Of a stretch of 64,000 nucleotides of DNA, positions 27,466 through 36,167 are shown in pieces. The DNA comes from Flavobacterium cyclinae (GTDB lineage Bacteria; Bacteroidota; Bacteroidia; Flavobacteriales; Flavobacteriaceae), in contig NZ_CP089095.1 in NCBI RefSeq assembly GCF_021172145.1, positions 2,108,001 through 2,172,000 on the forward strand. Reading direction: 5' to 3'. The stretch's first letter is position 1, and each line of letters starts with the position of its first letter. The notes below the pieces were generated by a model. It searched no databases and was not told where the DNA came from. It saw only the letters and a list, made by a program, of their open reading frames with translations. The position numbers and the translations under genes were made by a program.

Positions 27466-27760
27466 ATCGTAAAACCAAATTGGTTACTATATCTTTTCTT
27501 AGTTCCTCATTAATCATTTTAATTATCTTTTCTTTCCCAAAACTCAACTCTTCTCGTAATACTGCAGAAGATAAGGCAACATACAAAGTAGAACCTTTTA
27601 ATTGAATTTCGGTAGTATAATTATTCACTCCATTTCCCATAAGATTTTTCCAAGCTTCTCGAACGTTAATTTGATCTATACCCACTTCCAATTTATTTTG
27701 TGAAATAAATTGTTTTAATACATCTCCTATTGGACTTTCTTCATTATATCTTTTAGCCAT
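27464..27760 (-). CDS. DUF721 domain protein
   Basis: A small protein (98 residues from the chosen start). The DUF721 (DciA-like) pattern is visible: SPIGDVLKQFISQNKLEVGIDQINVREAWKNLMG (about 9-42) followed by a beta region STLYVALSSAVLREELSFGKEKIIKMINEEL. The C-terminal half resembles the KH-like nucleic-acid-binding part of DciA, which loads the DnaB helicase in many bacteria, but a replication role here is inference. I chose ATG 27760, one base after the stop of the lipoprotein upstream, over a frame start inside that gene. Confidence 0.85.
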   Translation of the reverse strand: MAKRYNEESPIGDVLKQFISQNKLEVGIDQINVREAWKNLMGNGVNNYTTEIQLKGSTLYVALSSAVLREELSFGKEKIIKMINEELRKDIVTNLVLR

Positions 27761-27761
27761 T

Positions 27762-28178
27762 TTATTTAACTGAAAATTGCAAAGGTCTTTTATAATAATA
27801 TTCAATTTCTTGTTGGTTTTTTACTACCAATTTATCTTTAGTTAATTCAATAATTTCCTCATTCCAAGAAGCGTAAGTTGTTTTATATTGCAATGAAGCT
27901 TCTCCGTCTTTTACAACTACTACAAATTCTTCCTGAACATCATTTGTCAAATAAGTACCATCTAACTGTGGCATTACTTTTTTTCTAAAACCTTTATCAG
28001 ATTCAATTTTAAAAAAATCGATTGTTTCGTTTATTTTATACTCTTTCTTTTCACCATCAGGTAGCACTACTTTTTCAATTTCCCAATACCCATTTAAATT
28101 TACCATGTCAGCTTGTGTAATATTTTGTTTACACGAAAAAAACACACCTAAAACAAATAATAAAAGAAGACGTTTCAT
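27762..28178 (-). CDS. Small lipoprotein, lipocalin-like
   Basis: A 138-residue protein with a lipoprotein signal (hydrophobic 3-13, Cys at 16 in FFSC). The mature part starts with a typical lipocalin-like GYWEIEKVVLPDGEKKEY pattern, followed by beta strands alternating with charged turns. The fold assignment is a weak guess; I see no binding residues. It forms a two-gene unit with the DUF721 gene (one-base gap). Confidence 0.75.
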   Translation of the reverse strand: MKRLLLLFVLGVFFSCKQNITQADMVNLNGYWEIEKVVLPDGEKKEYKINETIDFFKIESDKGFRKKVMPQLDGTYLTNDVQEEFVVVVKDGEASLQYKTTYASWNEEIIELTKDKLVVKNQQEIEYYYKRPLQFSVK

Positions 28179-28278
28179 AATACTGCATAAAATTAGACCA
28201 TAAAATTACAATTAAATATGATTTGAATTAAACTAATCCATATTTTTATTGTCTAAAAGAAAGATAACTATAAATAAA

Positions 28279-29343
28279 ATGAAAAAAATATTATTCCTCC
28301 TAGCAATTACATTTATATTATTTAGCTGTAGTTCAGACAATAACAATTCATCCAATGAAGAAGCAATGTACTTTCCCCCTATTGGATCTACCACTTGGGA
28401 AACAAAAACAGCAGCTTCACTTGGTTGGAATGAATCTGAAATTCAACCTTTATTAGATTATTTAGAATTAAAAAATACTAAAGGCTTTATTATACTTCAC
28501 AATGGAAAAATAGTGATGGAAAATTATTTTAATGGTCATAGTGCAAATGATACATGGTATTGGGCAAGCGCAGGAAAAACACTTACTGCAACCGTTACAG
28601 GAATTGCCGAACAAGAAGGTTATTTAAACATAAATGATAAAGTTTCAGATTACCTTGGTACTGGTTGGACTAGTGCACCTTCATTAAAAGAAAATTTAAT
28701 TACTAATAAACACCTATTAACAATGTCATCAGGATTAGATGATGCTTTAGGTGATGATGTTTCTCCCTCCAACTTACAATATATTGCAGATGCAGGAACA
28801 CGTTGGGCATATCATAATGTTTATGTTAAACTTCAAGATGTAGTAGCACAGGCTACAGGGCAAACTTGGTCAAACTATTTTAATACAAAATTAAGAGATC
28901 GCATCGGTATGACAGGTGGAGCATGGATTCAGACAGGAGGATTGAGTGTTTATTGGAGTACAACAAGAAATATGGCGCGATTTGGTCTTCTTGCATTGAA
29001 TAACGGAAAATGGCAAAACAATCAAATTGTACCTATAAGTTATATGCAAAATGCAACATCAACTTCACAAAATATTAATTTGGCATATGGTTATTTATGG
29101 TGGTTAAATGGAAAGTCAAGTTATCACTTACCACAATCTCAATACCAATTTAATGGCTCTTTGATTCCTTCAGCACCAAGTGATTTATATTGTGCACTAG
29201 GAAAAAATGATCAAAAGATATATGTAGTACCGAGTAAAAAATTGGTAATAATTAGAATGGGAAATGCTGCAGATGGAAGTAATTTTGCCTTATCAGATTT
29301 TGACGATGTACTTTGGCAAAAAATAAATGCTGTTATAAACTAA
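28279..29343 (+). CDS. Serine hydrolase of the beta-lactamase (class C/esterase) family, lipoprotein
   Basis: A protein of about 354 residues with a lipoprotein signal (Cys in LFSCSSDNN). The catalytic motif SxxK appears as ASAGKTLTA (about 93-101) and a YxN motif as YHN in WAYHNVYVKLQD. The third motif is less clear (CALGKNDQ is a candidate). These are the marks of class C beta-lactamase-like esterases and D-peptidases. A resistance role is not implied. The chosen ATG at 28279 puts the signal peptide at the N-terminus; the frame opens 10 codons earlier. It converges with the 60-residue membrane protein gene. Confidence 0.86.
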   Translation: MKKILFLLAITFILFSCSSDNNNSSNEEAMYFPPIGSTTWETKTAASLGWNESEIQPLLDYLELKNTKGFIILHNGKIVMENYFNGHSANDTWYWASAGKTLTATVTGIAEQEGYLNINDKVSDYLGTGWTSAPSLKENLITNKHLLTMSSGLDDALGDDVSPSNLQYIADAGTRWAYHNVYVKLQDVVAQATGQTWSNYFNTKLRDRIGMTGGAWIQTGGLSVYWSTTRNMARFGLLALNNGKWQNNQIVPISYMQNATSTSQNINLAYGYLWWLNGKSSYHLPQSQYQFNGSLIPSAPSDLYCALGKNDQKIYVVPSKKLVIIRMGNAADGSNFALSDFDDVLWQKINAVIN

Positions 29344-29359
29344 CAGCATTTATTTTTTA

Positions 29360-29542
29360 TTATTTTTTTTCTTTCTTTTTACCACTTGTAAACTTAATTA
29401 GCAAATACATAAAAATTGCAAATGAAGCTAATCGAAGTGTTAAAAATATAAAATCATTGCCCTCAAAAGGTATAGCTATTAAAGCCATTGCAACAGCTAT
29501 AATAAAAAGCTGTATTGTTCTGTATTTTAAAAGTTCTCTCAA
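29360..29542 (-). CDS. Small two-helix membrane protein downstream of ftsY
   Basis: A 60-residue protein with a basic N-terminus (MRELLKYR), two hydrophobic helices (about 9-25 and 31-49) and a basic tail (SGKKKEKK). The distribution of charges is that of a real inner-membrane protein. It lies 13 bases after the ftsY stop on the same strand. I recall similar small ORFs in this position in other flavobacteria. An ORF on the opposite strand (29313-29603) overlaps and is judged spurious. Function unknown. Confidence 0.65.
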   Translation of the reverse strand: MRELLKYRTIQLFIIAVAMALIAIPFEGNDFIFLTLRLASFAIFMYLLIKFTSGKKKEKK

Positions 29543-29555
29543 AATAATTGTATTA

Positions 29556-30536
29556 TTATTTAAAAAACGAATCTACAAATTCATATTTATTAAAGACTTG
29601 TAAATCTTCAATACCTTCACCAACTCCAATATACTTAACTGGAATTTGAAACTGGTCCGAAATCCCAATAACAACACCACCTTTAGCTGTACCATCTAAT
29701 TTAGTTACTGCTAAACAAGAAACTTCAGTAGCTGCAGTAAATTGTTTTGCTTGTTCAAATGCATTTTGTCCTGTTGAACCATCTAAAACCAAAAGTACAT
29801 CATTTGGTGTGTTTTCCACCACTTTTTGCATTACTTTTTTCACTTTAGACAGCTCATTCATTAAACCTACTTTATTATGTAAACGTCCTGCAGTATCAAT
29901 AATAACAACATCGGCATTTTGAGCTACAGCACTTTGTAAAGTATCAAAAGCTACAGAAGCAGGATCGCTTCCCATTTGTTGTTTTACAATAGGAACTCCA
30001 ACACGATCAGCCCAAATTTGTAATTGATCAATTGCTGCAGCTCTAAAAGTATCAGCAGCACCTAATACCACATTATAACCAGATTTCTTAAATTGATAAG
30101 CTAATTTACCAATCGTTGTGGTTTTTCCAACTCCATTAACTCCAACCACCATAATTACATATGGCTTTGTATTAGTAGGAACTTCAAATTGTGTAGCTTC
30201 ACCAGAATTAGTTTCTGATAATAATCCAGCTATTTCTTCTCTTAAGATACCATTTAATTCATCAGTACCAAGATATTTATCTCTAGAGACACGATCTTCA
30301 ATTCGTTCAATAATTTTTAAAGTAGTATTTACCCCAACATCAGAAGAAACTAAAATTTCTTCTAAATTATCTAAAACTTCTGCATCTACTTTAGATTTAC
30401 CTGCAACCGCTTTTGTAAGTTTAGAAAAAAACGATGTTTTTGTTTTTTCCAAACCTTTATCTAACGTTTGTTTTGCCTCTTCACTAATAGCTTGCTCTTT
30501 CTTTTCAGAAGAAAATATTTTTTTAAAAAAACTCAT
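29556..30536 (-). CDS. ftsY: Signal recognition particle receptor FtsY
   Basis: GTPase that receives ribosome-SRP complexes at the membrane. The protein has 326 residues with a short charged N-terminus in place of the long acidic A domain of E. coli, then the N and G domains. Motifs: VGVNGVGKTTTIGKLA (G1, about 133-148), GAADTFRAAAIDQL, IDTAGRLHNK (G3), TKLDGTAKGGV (G4/closing loop). It is separated by a terminator from the ribosomal protein genes upstream. Confidence 0.96.
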   Translation of the reverse strand: MSFFKKIFSSEKKEQAISEEAKQTLDKGLEKTKTSFFSKLTKAVAGKSKVDAEVLDNLEEILVSSDVGVNTTLKIIERIEDRVSRDKYLGTDELNGILREEIAGLLSETNSGEATQFEVPTNTKPYVIMVVGVNGVGKTTTIGKLAYQFKKSGYNVVLGAADTFRAAAIDQLQIWADRVGVPIVKQQMGSDPASVAFDTLQSAVAQNADVVIIDTAGRLHNKVGLMNELSKVKKVMQKVVENTPNDVLLVLDGSTGQNAFEQAKQFTAATEVSCLAVTKLDGTAKGGVVIGISDQFQIPVKYIGVGEGIEDLQVFNKYEFVDSFFK

Positions 30537-30603
30537 ACTAAAATTAGGTTTTAAGTTTTTACAAAACCGATTATCATTTTAATTCGATTTATCAGACAAA
30601 TGT

Positions 30604-30638
30604 AAAAATAAAAAAGCTACTTTCAAACGAAAGTAGCT
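30604..30638 (-). terminator. Terminator of the rpmB-rpmG-DUF4295 operon
   Basis: Ten-pair stem AGCTACTTTC/GAAAGTAGCT with loop AAAC. On the minus strand it is followed by a T-rich run. It lies about 23 bases after the DUF4295 stop and before ftsY. Confidence 0.8.
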
Positions 30639-30660
30639 CATCTATATAATGTAAAATGAA

Positions 30661-30813
30661 TTATTTCTTTTTCAAAAATTCATCAACTTCTTCAGGAGTC
30701 ATAACTGCTTCAACAAAAGTATAAGCACCTGTTTTAGGAGACTTAACCATTTTAATTGCTTTAGTTAATCTTTTAGAAGCTGTTTGTAAAGTTGCTACGG
30801 TTTTCTTTGCCAT
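30661..30813 (-). CDS. DUF4295 family small basic protein (ribosome-associated)
   Basis: A 50-residue, very basic protein (MAKKTVATLQTASKRLTKAI opening; VDEFLKKK ending). It matches DUF4295, a Bacteroidota-restricted family always encoded after L28 and L33, as here. I recall structural work on the Flavobacterium johnsoniae ribosome reporting an extra Bacteroidota 50S protein (bL38) of this kind, which would make it a ribosomal protein, but I could not check that. It starts 37 bases after the L33 stop. Confidence 0.88.
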   Translation of the reverse strand: MAKKTVATLQTASKRLTKAIKMVKSPKTGAYTFVEAVMTPEEVDEFLKKK

Positions 30814-30850
30814 GACTTATAATATTATTTAAAGTTTAAAAAACTTCTAA

Positions 30851-31033
30851 TTACTTAATTTCTTTGTGAACAGTTACTCTTTTTAAGATTGGATTAAATT
30901 TTTTAATCTCTAATCTATCTGGAGTATTTTTTTTATTTTTTGTAGTGATGTAACGAGATGTTCCAGGAACTCCTGAAGTTTTGTGCTCTGTACATTCTAA
31001 AATAACTTGGATTCTATTACCTTTCTTTGCCAT
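30851..31033 (-). CDS. rpmG: 50S ribosomal protein L33
   Basis: A 60-residue basic protein of the large subunit. It has the L33 pattern [42 protein letters not shown]... ending in VTVHKEIK. Only one Cys is present (LEC), so it is the zinc-free form. Gene order rpmB-rpmG-DUF4295 is standard in Bacteroidota. Confidence 0.96.
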
Positions 31034-31055
31034 TTTGCTCTATATATTTTAAGGA

Positions 31056-31298
31056 TTAAACAGATTTAACAAATCCGTTAGCTTTTGCATTTTTCAATAC
31101 AGCAGCAATTCCATTTTTATTAATCGTTTTTAAAGCAGCAGTTGAGATTCTCAACGTTACCCATCTATCTTCTTCAGGAATATAAAAACGTTTCTTAACT
31201 AAGTTAACAGAGAATTTTCTCTTTGTTTTATTCATAGCGTGAGAAACATTGTTTCCTACCATCGCTCTTTTACCTGTAAGTTCACAAACTCTTGACAT
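31056..31298 (-). CDS. rpmB: 50S ribosomal protein L28
   Basis: An 80-residue protein with the L28 marks: CELTGKRAMVGNNVSHAMNKTKR (about 5-27), FSVNLVKKRFYIP, and LRISTAALKTINKNGI. First gene of the small ribosomal operon, 22 bases upstream of rpmG. A promoter candidate is at 31337-31367. Confidence 0.97.
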   Translation of the reverse strand: MSRVCELTGKRAMVGNNVSHAMNKTKRKFSVNLVKKRFYIPEEDRWVTLRISTAALKTINKNGIAAVLKNAKANGFVKSV

Positions 31299-31336
31299 TA
31301 TTTCTAATCTTTATTTCGTTATCTAAAATCAGGGTG

Positions 31337-31367
31337 CAAAGAAACAAAATCCATTTCATATACACAA
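31337..31367 (-). promoter_or_regulatory. Candidate promoter of the rpmB operon
   Basis: Minus strand TTG, a 20-base spacer and TTTCTTTG, then CACCC. The -7 box has one mismatch (first positions TT instead of TA). Confidence 0.45.
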
Positions 31368-31377
31368 CTATCTTTTA

Positions 31378-32625
31378 TTATTTTTTTAAAATTTCTTTAT
31401 AAATAAGCTCTAACCCTTTACTTACTGCTCTATCAATCACTTTTTCTCTTGGTTGACCAAAGTTAAATTCTTCTACAAAAACCTCACGTGGTGTAGCAAT
31501 TCCGATAAAAACAGTTCCTAATTCTGCTACTTCATCTCCTTTTGTTGGCCCAGCATTACCTGTTGTAGCTATCGCATAATCAGAATTCAACCTTTTTTGC
31601 GCCGAAATAGCCATTGCTTTTGCCACTTCCGCACTAACAACTCCGTTAGAGTTTATGATAGTTTCATCTATTCCTAAAACATCAATTTTTGTTTGAGTAG
31701 CATAACTTACTATACTTCCCTTAAAATAATTTGAAGCTCCTGAGACCGCTGCTAAAGTAGAAGCTATTTTACCGCCCGTACAACTTTCGGCTGTAGCTAT
31801 TGTTAATCCTTGTTCGGTTAACAATCTACCCAACACCACTTCAATTGGTTCATCTTCATTATATCCAACAATAACATCATGAATTAAAACATCCAACATT
31901 TTAACTTGACGTTCCATTTCAGTTTTTAGCACATCTTCATTTTCTCCTCGAGCTGTTAATCTCAAACGAACTTTTCCAGGACTAGGCAAGTAAGCTAATT
32001 TTATAAAATTTGGTAAATTATTTTCCCATTCTTCTATCTGTTCCGCCAACATACTTTCTCCTCTTCCATAAGTCATGATGGTTTGATGTAAAATATAAGG
32101 TCGTTTAAATTTTTGAACCAAATTTGGAATCAACTCATTATCAACTAAATATTTCATTTCATAAGGAACCCCCGGTAATGAAACAAAAATAGTATTTTCT
32201 TTTTCCAACCACATACCTGGAGCTGTTCCTACTTGATTGAACAATACTTTTGCTTTAGTAGGAACCAATGCTTGATCTCTATTTATTTGAGTAATTGGAC
32301 GCTTATAAATCCCTTCGATAATAGATTTTACGTGCGCCAAAACAGCATCATTTTCAATTAATTCATCATCAAAATACTCGCAGAAAGTCTTTTTTGTAAT
32401 ATCATCTTTTGTTGGACCTAATCCACCTGTTACTACAACTACTTCTACTTTATTTTGAAGTGACTCTAATGTATTTAAAATATGTTGTTTGTCATCTGAA
32501 ATAGACAACATTTCATGTGTTGCTATTCCGATTTTATCTAAAGCTTTTGCAATATATGAAGAGTTTGTATCTACAATTTGGCCAATAAGAATTTCGTCGC
32601 CAATGGTAACTATAGCAGCTTTCAT
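31378..32625 (-). CDS. cinA: CinA: competence/damage-inducible protein A, nicotinamide-nucleotide amidase
   Basis: A 415-residue two-domain protein. The N-terminal MoCF-like domain (about 1-170; [32 protein letters not shown]) is an ADP-ribose pyrophosphatase in studied homologues. The C-terminal PncC domain (about 255-415; [39 protein letters not shown]) deamidates nicotinamide mononucleotide in NAD recycling. Length and order match full-length CinA. It heads downstream from the Hpt and FAH genes on the same strand, with a 37-base gap. Confidence 0.94.
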   Translation of the reverse strand: MKAAIVTIGDEILIGQIVDTNSSYIAKALDKIGIATHEMLSISDDKQHILNTLESLQNKVEVVVVTGGLGPTKDDITKKTFCEYFDDELIENDAVLAHVKSIIEGIYKRPITQINRDQALVPTKAKVLFNQVGTAPGMWLEKENTIFVSLPGVPYEMKYLVDNELIPNLVQKFKRPYILHQTIMTYGRGESMLAEQIEEWENNLPNFIKLAYLPSPGKVRLRLTARGENEDVLKTEMERQVKMLDVLIHDVIVGYNEDEPIEVVLGRLLTEQGLTIATAESCTGGKIASTLAAVSGASNYFKGSIVSYATQTKIDVLGIDETIINSNGVVSAEVAKAMAISAQKRLNSDYAIATTGNAGPTKGDEVAELGTVFIGIATPREVFVEEFNFGQPREKVIDRAVSKGLELIYKEILKK

Positions 32626-32662
32626 TTATATTATTTAATAGGTTGGAGAAAAAGTATTGATA

Positions 32663-33007
32663 TTACAACTTGAAATCTTTTTTAATTTCTTTAACTGCCA
32701 AATCAATTCTTTCTTTTAATGATTTAAAAACCTCTTTAATTTCTTTACGTTTCCCTTCCGCTTTTGCCCAATTCATGATTTGAATATTTTCTTCGTAAGC
32801 CATATCCATTCCAAGCAAATCTAAAGTAGGTTTAATTTTATGACAAGATGCATACGTAACTGTATAATCTTTTTCTTCAATTCCATTTTTGATCGATTTT
32901 ATCTCAGCAGGAACTTCTTCCAAAAACAACGTTACAATTTGTAATGCAAAATCAATATCATTTTCTGAAATTTCATAAACTTTAGATAAATTATATTGTA
33001 ACGCCAT
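32663..33007 (-). CDS. Hpt-domain phosphotransfer protein
   Basis: A 114-residue all-helical protein with a histidine phosphotransfer domain: FLEEVPAEIKSIKNGIEEKDYTVTYASCHKIKPTLDLLGM. The His in SCHKIKPTLDLLGM (near residue 57) is the expected phosphorylation site. It is a stand-alone Hpt, which would relay phosphate from a hybrid kinase encoded elsewhere; no kinase or regulator is in the window. It starts 2 bases before the end of the FAH gene's gap, so the two are co-transcribed. Confidence 0.84.
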   Translation of the reverse strand: MALQYNLSKVYEISENDIDFALQIVTLFLEEVPAEIKSIKNGIEEKDYTVTYASCHKIKPTLDLLGMDMAYEENIQIMNWAKAEGKRKEIKEVFKSLKERIDLAVKEIKKDFKL

Positions 33008-33009
33008 TA

Positions 33010-33621
33010 CTATCTTATTTGTACTTTAAACATCGACTTTCCTTCTATAAAACCTTCTAAAACATCACCTTCAGTAACTTTTGCAACACCTTTTGGGGTA
33101 CCTGTAAAAATAATATCTCCAATTTTTAATGTAAAATATTGTGAAACATACGAAATTAACTCATCAATTTTCCACAACATTAAATTAGTATTACCTTCCT
33201 GAACTGTGACACCATTTGATTTTAACTCAAAGTTAATATTTTCTAACGAAGAATAATTTTTTTTCGATGTAAAGTTCCCAATTACCGCTGAATGGTCAAA
33301 TGCTTTTGCTTTTTCCCAAGGTAAACCTTTTTCTTTCAACTTACTTTGAACATCACGCGCGGTAAAATCAATACCCAAACCAATTTCTTCATAATATTTA
33401 TGAGCGAACTTAGCATCGATATGTTTTCCTACTTTACAAATCTTAACCAAAATCTCTACTTCATGATGAATATCATTACTAAAAGCTGGAATTACAAACG
33501 GATTTTTATTAGGTAAAATCGACGAATCTGGCTTTAAAAAAATAACCGGTTCAGTTGGTCTTTCATTATTAAGTTCCGAAATATGATCAGCGTAATTACG
33601 CCCAATACAAATTATTTTCAT
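33010..33621 (-). CDS. Fumarylacetoacetate hydrolase (FAH) family protein
   Basis: A 203-residue protein from the chosen ATG (MKIICIGRNYADHISELN). It is the short FAH family fold: KPDSSILPNKNPFVIPAF, the metal-binding EVEILVKI Glu pair, DFTARDVQSKLKEKGLPWEKAKAFDHSAVIG, and the closing GDIIFTGTPKGVAKVTEGDV. Members include acylpyruvases and oxaloacetate decarboxylases/tautomerases; the substrate cannot be read here. The frame extends 20 codons upstream through a low-complexity repeat (33627-33660), which I judge noncoding. It follows the exonuclease gene. Confidence 0.88.
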   Translation of the reverse strand: MKIICIGRNYADHISELNNERPTEPVIFLKPDSSILPNKNPFVIPAFSNDIHHEVEILVKICKVGKHIDAKFAHKYYEEIGLGIDFTARDVQSKLKEKGLPWEKAKAFDHSAVIGNFTSKKNYSSLENINFELKSNGVTVQEGNTNLMLWKIDELISYVSQYFTLKIGDIIFTGTPKGVAKVTEGDVLEGFIEGKSMFKVQIR

Positions 33622-33626
33622 TTTTT

Positions 33627-33660
33627 TGAATGATGGATAATAGGTGATTGGTGATGAGTA
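33627..33660. repeat. GATGGAT/GGTGAT word repeat upstream of the FAH gene
   Basis: GAATGATGGATAATAGGTGA followed by TTGGTGATGAG is the same word family as 24028-24052 and 41780-41807, here intergenic. Confidence 0.5.
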
Positions 33661-33694
33661 AAACCAATTACACATTACCATTAACCTATACCCT

Positions 33695-34465
33695 TTATTT
33701 AGTGTTTAACTTCCTTAATTTAATTCCCGTTAATACTTTTTTTGTGTATAAAGGAAAATCTGCATTTTGAATCCAGCCAAAATAACCCGGTTCTTTATCA
33801 AATACTTCTTCCACTAATGCGCCTTTGTGCTTTCCAAAGGTAAAAATTTCTTTTCCTTCATTATTTAAAGCGATGAAACCAGCGAAATCTACAGATTTTT
33901 TTCGAGTAGTAAATTCTGCTAATGATTTCATATCATTTTCTAAATTTTCATAGCGATCCAATTGCGCTTTTAGAATTTCATATGTAGCCATTGTATCAGC
34001 CTCAGCACTGTGAGCATTTTCTAAACTTTGTCCACAATAAAATTTGTAAGCTGCACTTAAGGTGCGTTCTTCCATTTTATGAAAAATCGTTTGCACATCA
34101 ACAGAAACTCTATTTTTCATATCAAAATCAACTTCAGCTCTAAGCAATTCTTCTGCTAATAAAGGAATATCAAATCTATCTGAATTAAATCCAGCTAAAT
34201 CCGAATCTTTTATCATGTTATGAATTTGAGAAGCCAATTCTTTGAATGTGGGTTCATTTGCTACTTTTTCATTGGTAATTCCGTGTACAGCCGTAGTTTG
34301 AGGCGGAATTGGAATGGTAGGATTTACCAACCAAGTTTTACTTTCTTTATTCCCGTTTGGATATACTTTAAATATTGAAATTTCTACAATTCGGTCTCTT
34401 GCTACATCAATTCCTGTAGTTTCAAGATCGAAAAAGCAAATAGGGCGTGTTAATTTTAATTCCAT
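33695..34465 (-). CDS. 3'-5' exonuclease, DEDDh type (DnaQ-like)
   Basis: A 256-residue protein with an N-terminal DnaQ-like exonuclease domain (about 5-170): FFDLETTGID (ExoI), LAGFNSDRFDIPLLAEELL (ExoII) and AHSAEADTMATYEIL (ExoIII, with His and Asp). The C-terminal part (about 190-256; GKEIFTFGKHKGALVEEVFDKEPGYFGWIQ) is a short domain seen in other bacterial exonucleases of this kind. It may be a stand-alone proofreading or repair exonuclease; the polymerase subunit is not in the window. Confidence 0.88.
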   Translation of the reverse strand: MELKLTRPICFFDLETTGIDVARDRIVEISIFKVYPNGNKESKTWLVNPTIPIPPQTTAVHGITNEKVANEPTFKELASQIHNMIKDSDLAGFNSDRFDIPLLAEELLRAEVDFDMKNRVSVDVQTIFHKMEERTLSAAYKFYCGQSLENAHSAEADTMATYEILKAQLDRYENLENDMKSLAEFTTRKKSVDFAGFIALNNEGKEIFTFGKHKGALVEEVFDKEPGYFGWIQNADFPLYTKKVLTGIKLRKLNTK

Positions 34466-34503
34466 AGCGTTTATATATCTTACAAAGATAAATGAAGATT
34501 TTT

Positions 34504-35136
34504 TTATTTACTAATTCTTGAAAACTTATAATAAATAATAATTTCCGCTAGCAATAAATTAAACGTCCAACCCGACCAAGCTGCTATTCTATAGGCATCC
34601 ATTGGATATGGTTCAAAAAACAACACTAATAAATACTTAAATAATCGTAAAGAAATTGCAGAAAGTGTCAAAGCAAAACTTCTAATAGCAAATTTTTGAT
34701 GCTTAATTAGTTGTCTTTTAAGAACGAAATAAAAAGACATAAACGTAAATAACATCCAAAAAGTTGACAATAATAAGAACGAAACTTGGGCTAACACCCC
34801 TCCGTTTGCATAATACGACATAACCAAACCACTTGGCCCAGAAAGCAACAAAAGAATACCAACATAAAATCTACCCGAAATTCGATGCAACTTTACATAT
34901 TTCTTTTGAATGTAATTTGAAAACTGAATAGCGCCAAAAATCATCAAAAAGATACTCGTATACACATGCGTAAAAAAAGCAATTTTATAGTGATCAAAAA
35001 CGATTACCTCTTGTTTGATTCGCAAAAAAGCAACATCTGTGTGATACGGAATATATTGAAGCGTTATTAACAAAAGTAAATACGAAAAGTAAACATAAAC
35101 CAACCACAATAAATATTTAGAATACTTACGCCACAT
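34504..35136 (-). CDS. DUF2306 family membrane protein
   Basis: A 210-residue protein with six or seven hydrophobic helices and few loops. The pattern KLHRISGRFYVGILLLLSGPSGLVMSYYANGG and HQKFAIRSFALTLSAISLRLFK fits DUF2306. The His residues in the helices could bind haem or metal, but that is speculation. Its start overlaps the stop of the YARHG lipoprotein gene by one base. Confidence 0.82.
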   Translation of the reverse strand: MWRKYSKYLLWLVYVYFSYLLLLITLQYIPYHTDVAFLRIKQEVIVFDHYKIAFFTHVYTSIFLMIFGAIQFSNYIQKKYVKLHRISGRFYVGILLLLSGPSGLVMSYYANGGVLAQVSFLLLSTFWMLFTFMSFYFVLKRQLIKHQKFAIRSFALTLSAISLRLFKYLLVLFFEPYPMDAYRIAAWSGWTFNLLLAEIIIYYKFSRISK

Positions 35137-36089
35137 TACCTTCCAAAAGTATCATAGTATTCTTCAGCATTTTGCTCATATCGCAGTAACAAATCGATAT
35201 TTTTAATTTCGACTTCTGTTAAATCCTCTTTTACATCACCAAAAACAGGCATATACCAATCAAATTGTTCAAAATACATTCGCAATTGCTTATCGCGAAA
35301 AGCAAATCCATGACGAGCAAAAATGGAATTTCTTAGAATAAAAATATCAGCTTTGGTTAAATTGGAAACGAAATCAGAAGTCAATTCATCAATGGAAGCA
35401 TTCTTCTCGAATACCTTTTCTGTTGTAGAAAAATACTCAGTGTCAATATATTCTTCAATCTTACCATCTACAGTATCTGTTGTGTAAACAAATTCTTTAG
35501 ACTTATCCGTGTTAAAAAATGTCATTTCAATTTTTTGTTCCTTATTGTAAACAAAAATCTTTTTCTTAAGGTTAAAAATTCGAGATGTAATTTTTACTTC
35601 TTCTGGATAATAAGCTACCCAATCACCTTTCATGATAGAATCGGATTTGTTAATTCGAATTACAAAATTACCATCTGTTTTTTCTTTTTTATATTCATCA
35701 ACTTTCATTTCAAAATTTGAAGTATTTTCAACTAGTAAACCTTTAAAAGGACTAATATTTCCTACCGAAATAGAATGACCAATTATAGAATCTCCTTTAA
35801 TTTCATCAATAGAAAAAGTAATTTTTCTGTATAAATAATTAACAGAACTACTCTCATTTTCGTAAATAGAATCAAGCTCAGAATCTGATAAATTAGCATT
35901 AAAATTGCCAACCCAATAACCTAACAAATCTTCTTTGCTGTTTACAACCAAGCTAGTATTAACCTTTGGTTCTACAAATTGAATTTCCTCAAAGCTTTGT
36001 TCTGCAATAAATTTCCTTTCATTTTTAATTGCTTCTTTACATGAAATAGTTAAGAATACGGCACAGATTAATGGATACAAAATTTTCAT
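35136..36089 (-). CDS. Lipoprotein with C-terminal YARHG domain
   Basis: A 317-residue lipoprotein (signal 1-16, Cys at 17 in TISCKE). The middle region is beta-rich and not recognised (about 40-230). The C-terminus carries a YARHG domain: ILRNSIFARHGFAFRDKQLRMYF and FDWYMPVFGDVKEDLTEVEIKNIDLL. YARHG domains are extracellular and of unknown function. It is co-transcribed with the DUF2306 gene (one-base overlap). A terminator for the E2 gene lies just upstream. Confidence 0.86.
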   Translation of the reverse strand: MKILYPLICAVFLTISCKEAIKNERKFIAEQSFEEIQFVEPKVNTSLVVNSKEDLLGYWVGNFNANLSDSELDSIYENESSSVNYLYRKITFSIDEIKGDSIIGHSISVGNISPFKGLLVENTSNFEMKVDEYKKEKTDGNFVIRINKSDSIMKGDWVAYYPEEVKITSRIFNLKKKIFVYNKEQKIEMTFFNTDKSKEFVYTTDTVDGKIEEYIDTEYFSTTEKVFEKNASIDELTSDFVSNLTKADIFILRNSIFARHGFAFRDKQLRMYFEQFDWYMPVFGDVKEDLTEVEIKNIDLLLRYEQNAEEYYDTFGR

Positions 36090-36114
36090 AAAATGGAATT
36101 AATAAATCAAAAAT

Positions 36115-36147
36115 AACAAAAAACCCGACACTTTTCAGTATCGGGTT
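36115..36147 (-). terminator. Terminator of the E2 gene
   Basis: Stem AACCCGA/TCGGGTT with a loop of about 12 bases, followed on the minus strand by a T-run. It lies about 20 bases after the E2 stop. Confidence 0.75.
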
Positions 36148-36167
36148 GATTTATAATTTATTTGATA

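Noticed and set aside
28279..29343. Antibiotic-resistance beta-lactamase
   Set aside because: The motifs fit the wider serine hydrolase family and the third motif is atypical; there is no evidence for resistance.
29313..29603. 96-codon ORF on the plus strand
   Set aside because: It overlaps the end of the serine hydrolase gene and the better-supported minus-strand small membrane protein and ftsY; its Lys/Ile/Phe-rich composition is that of a shadow frame.
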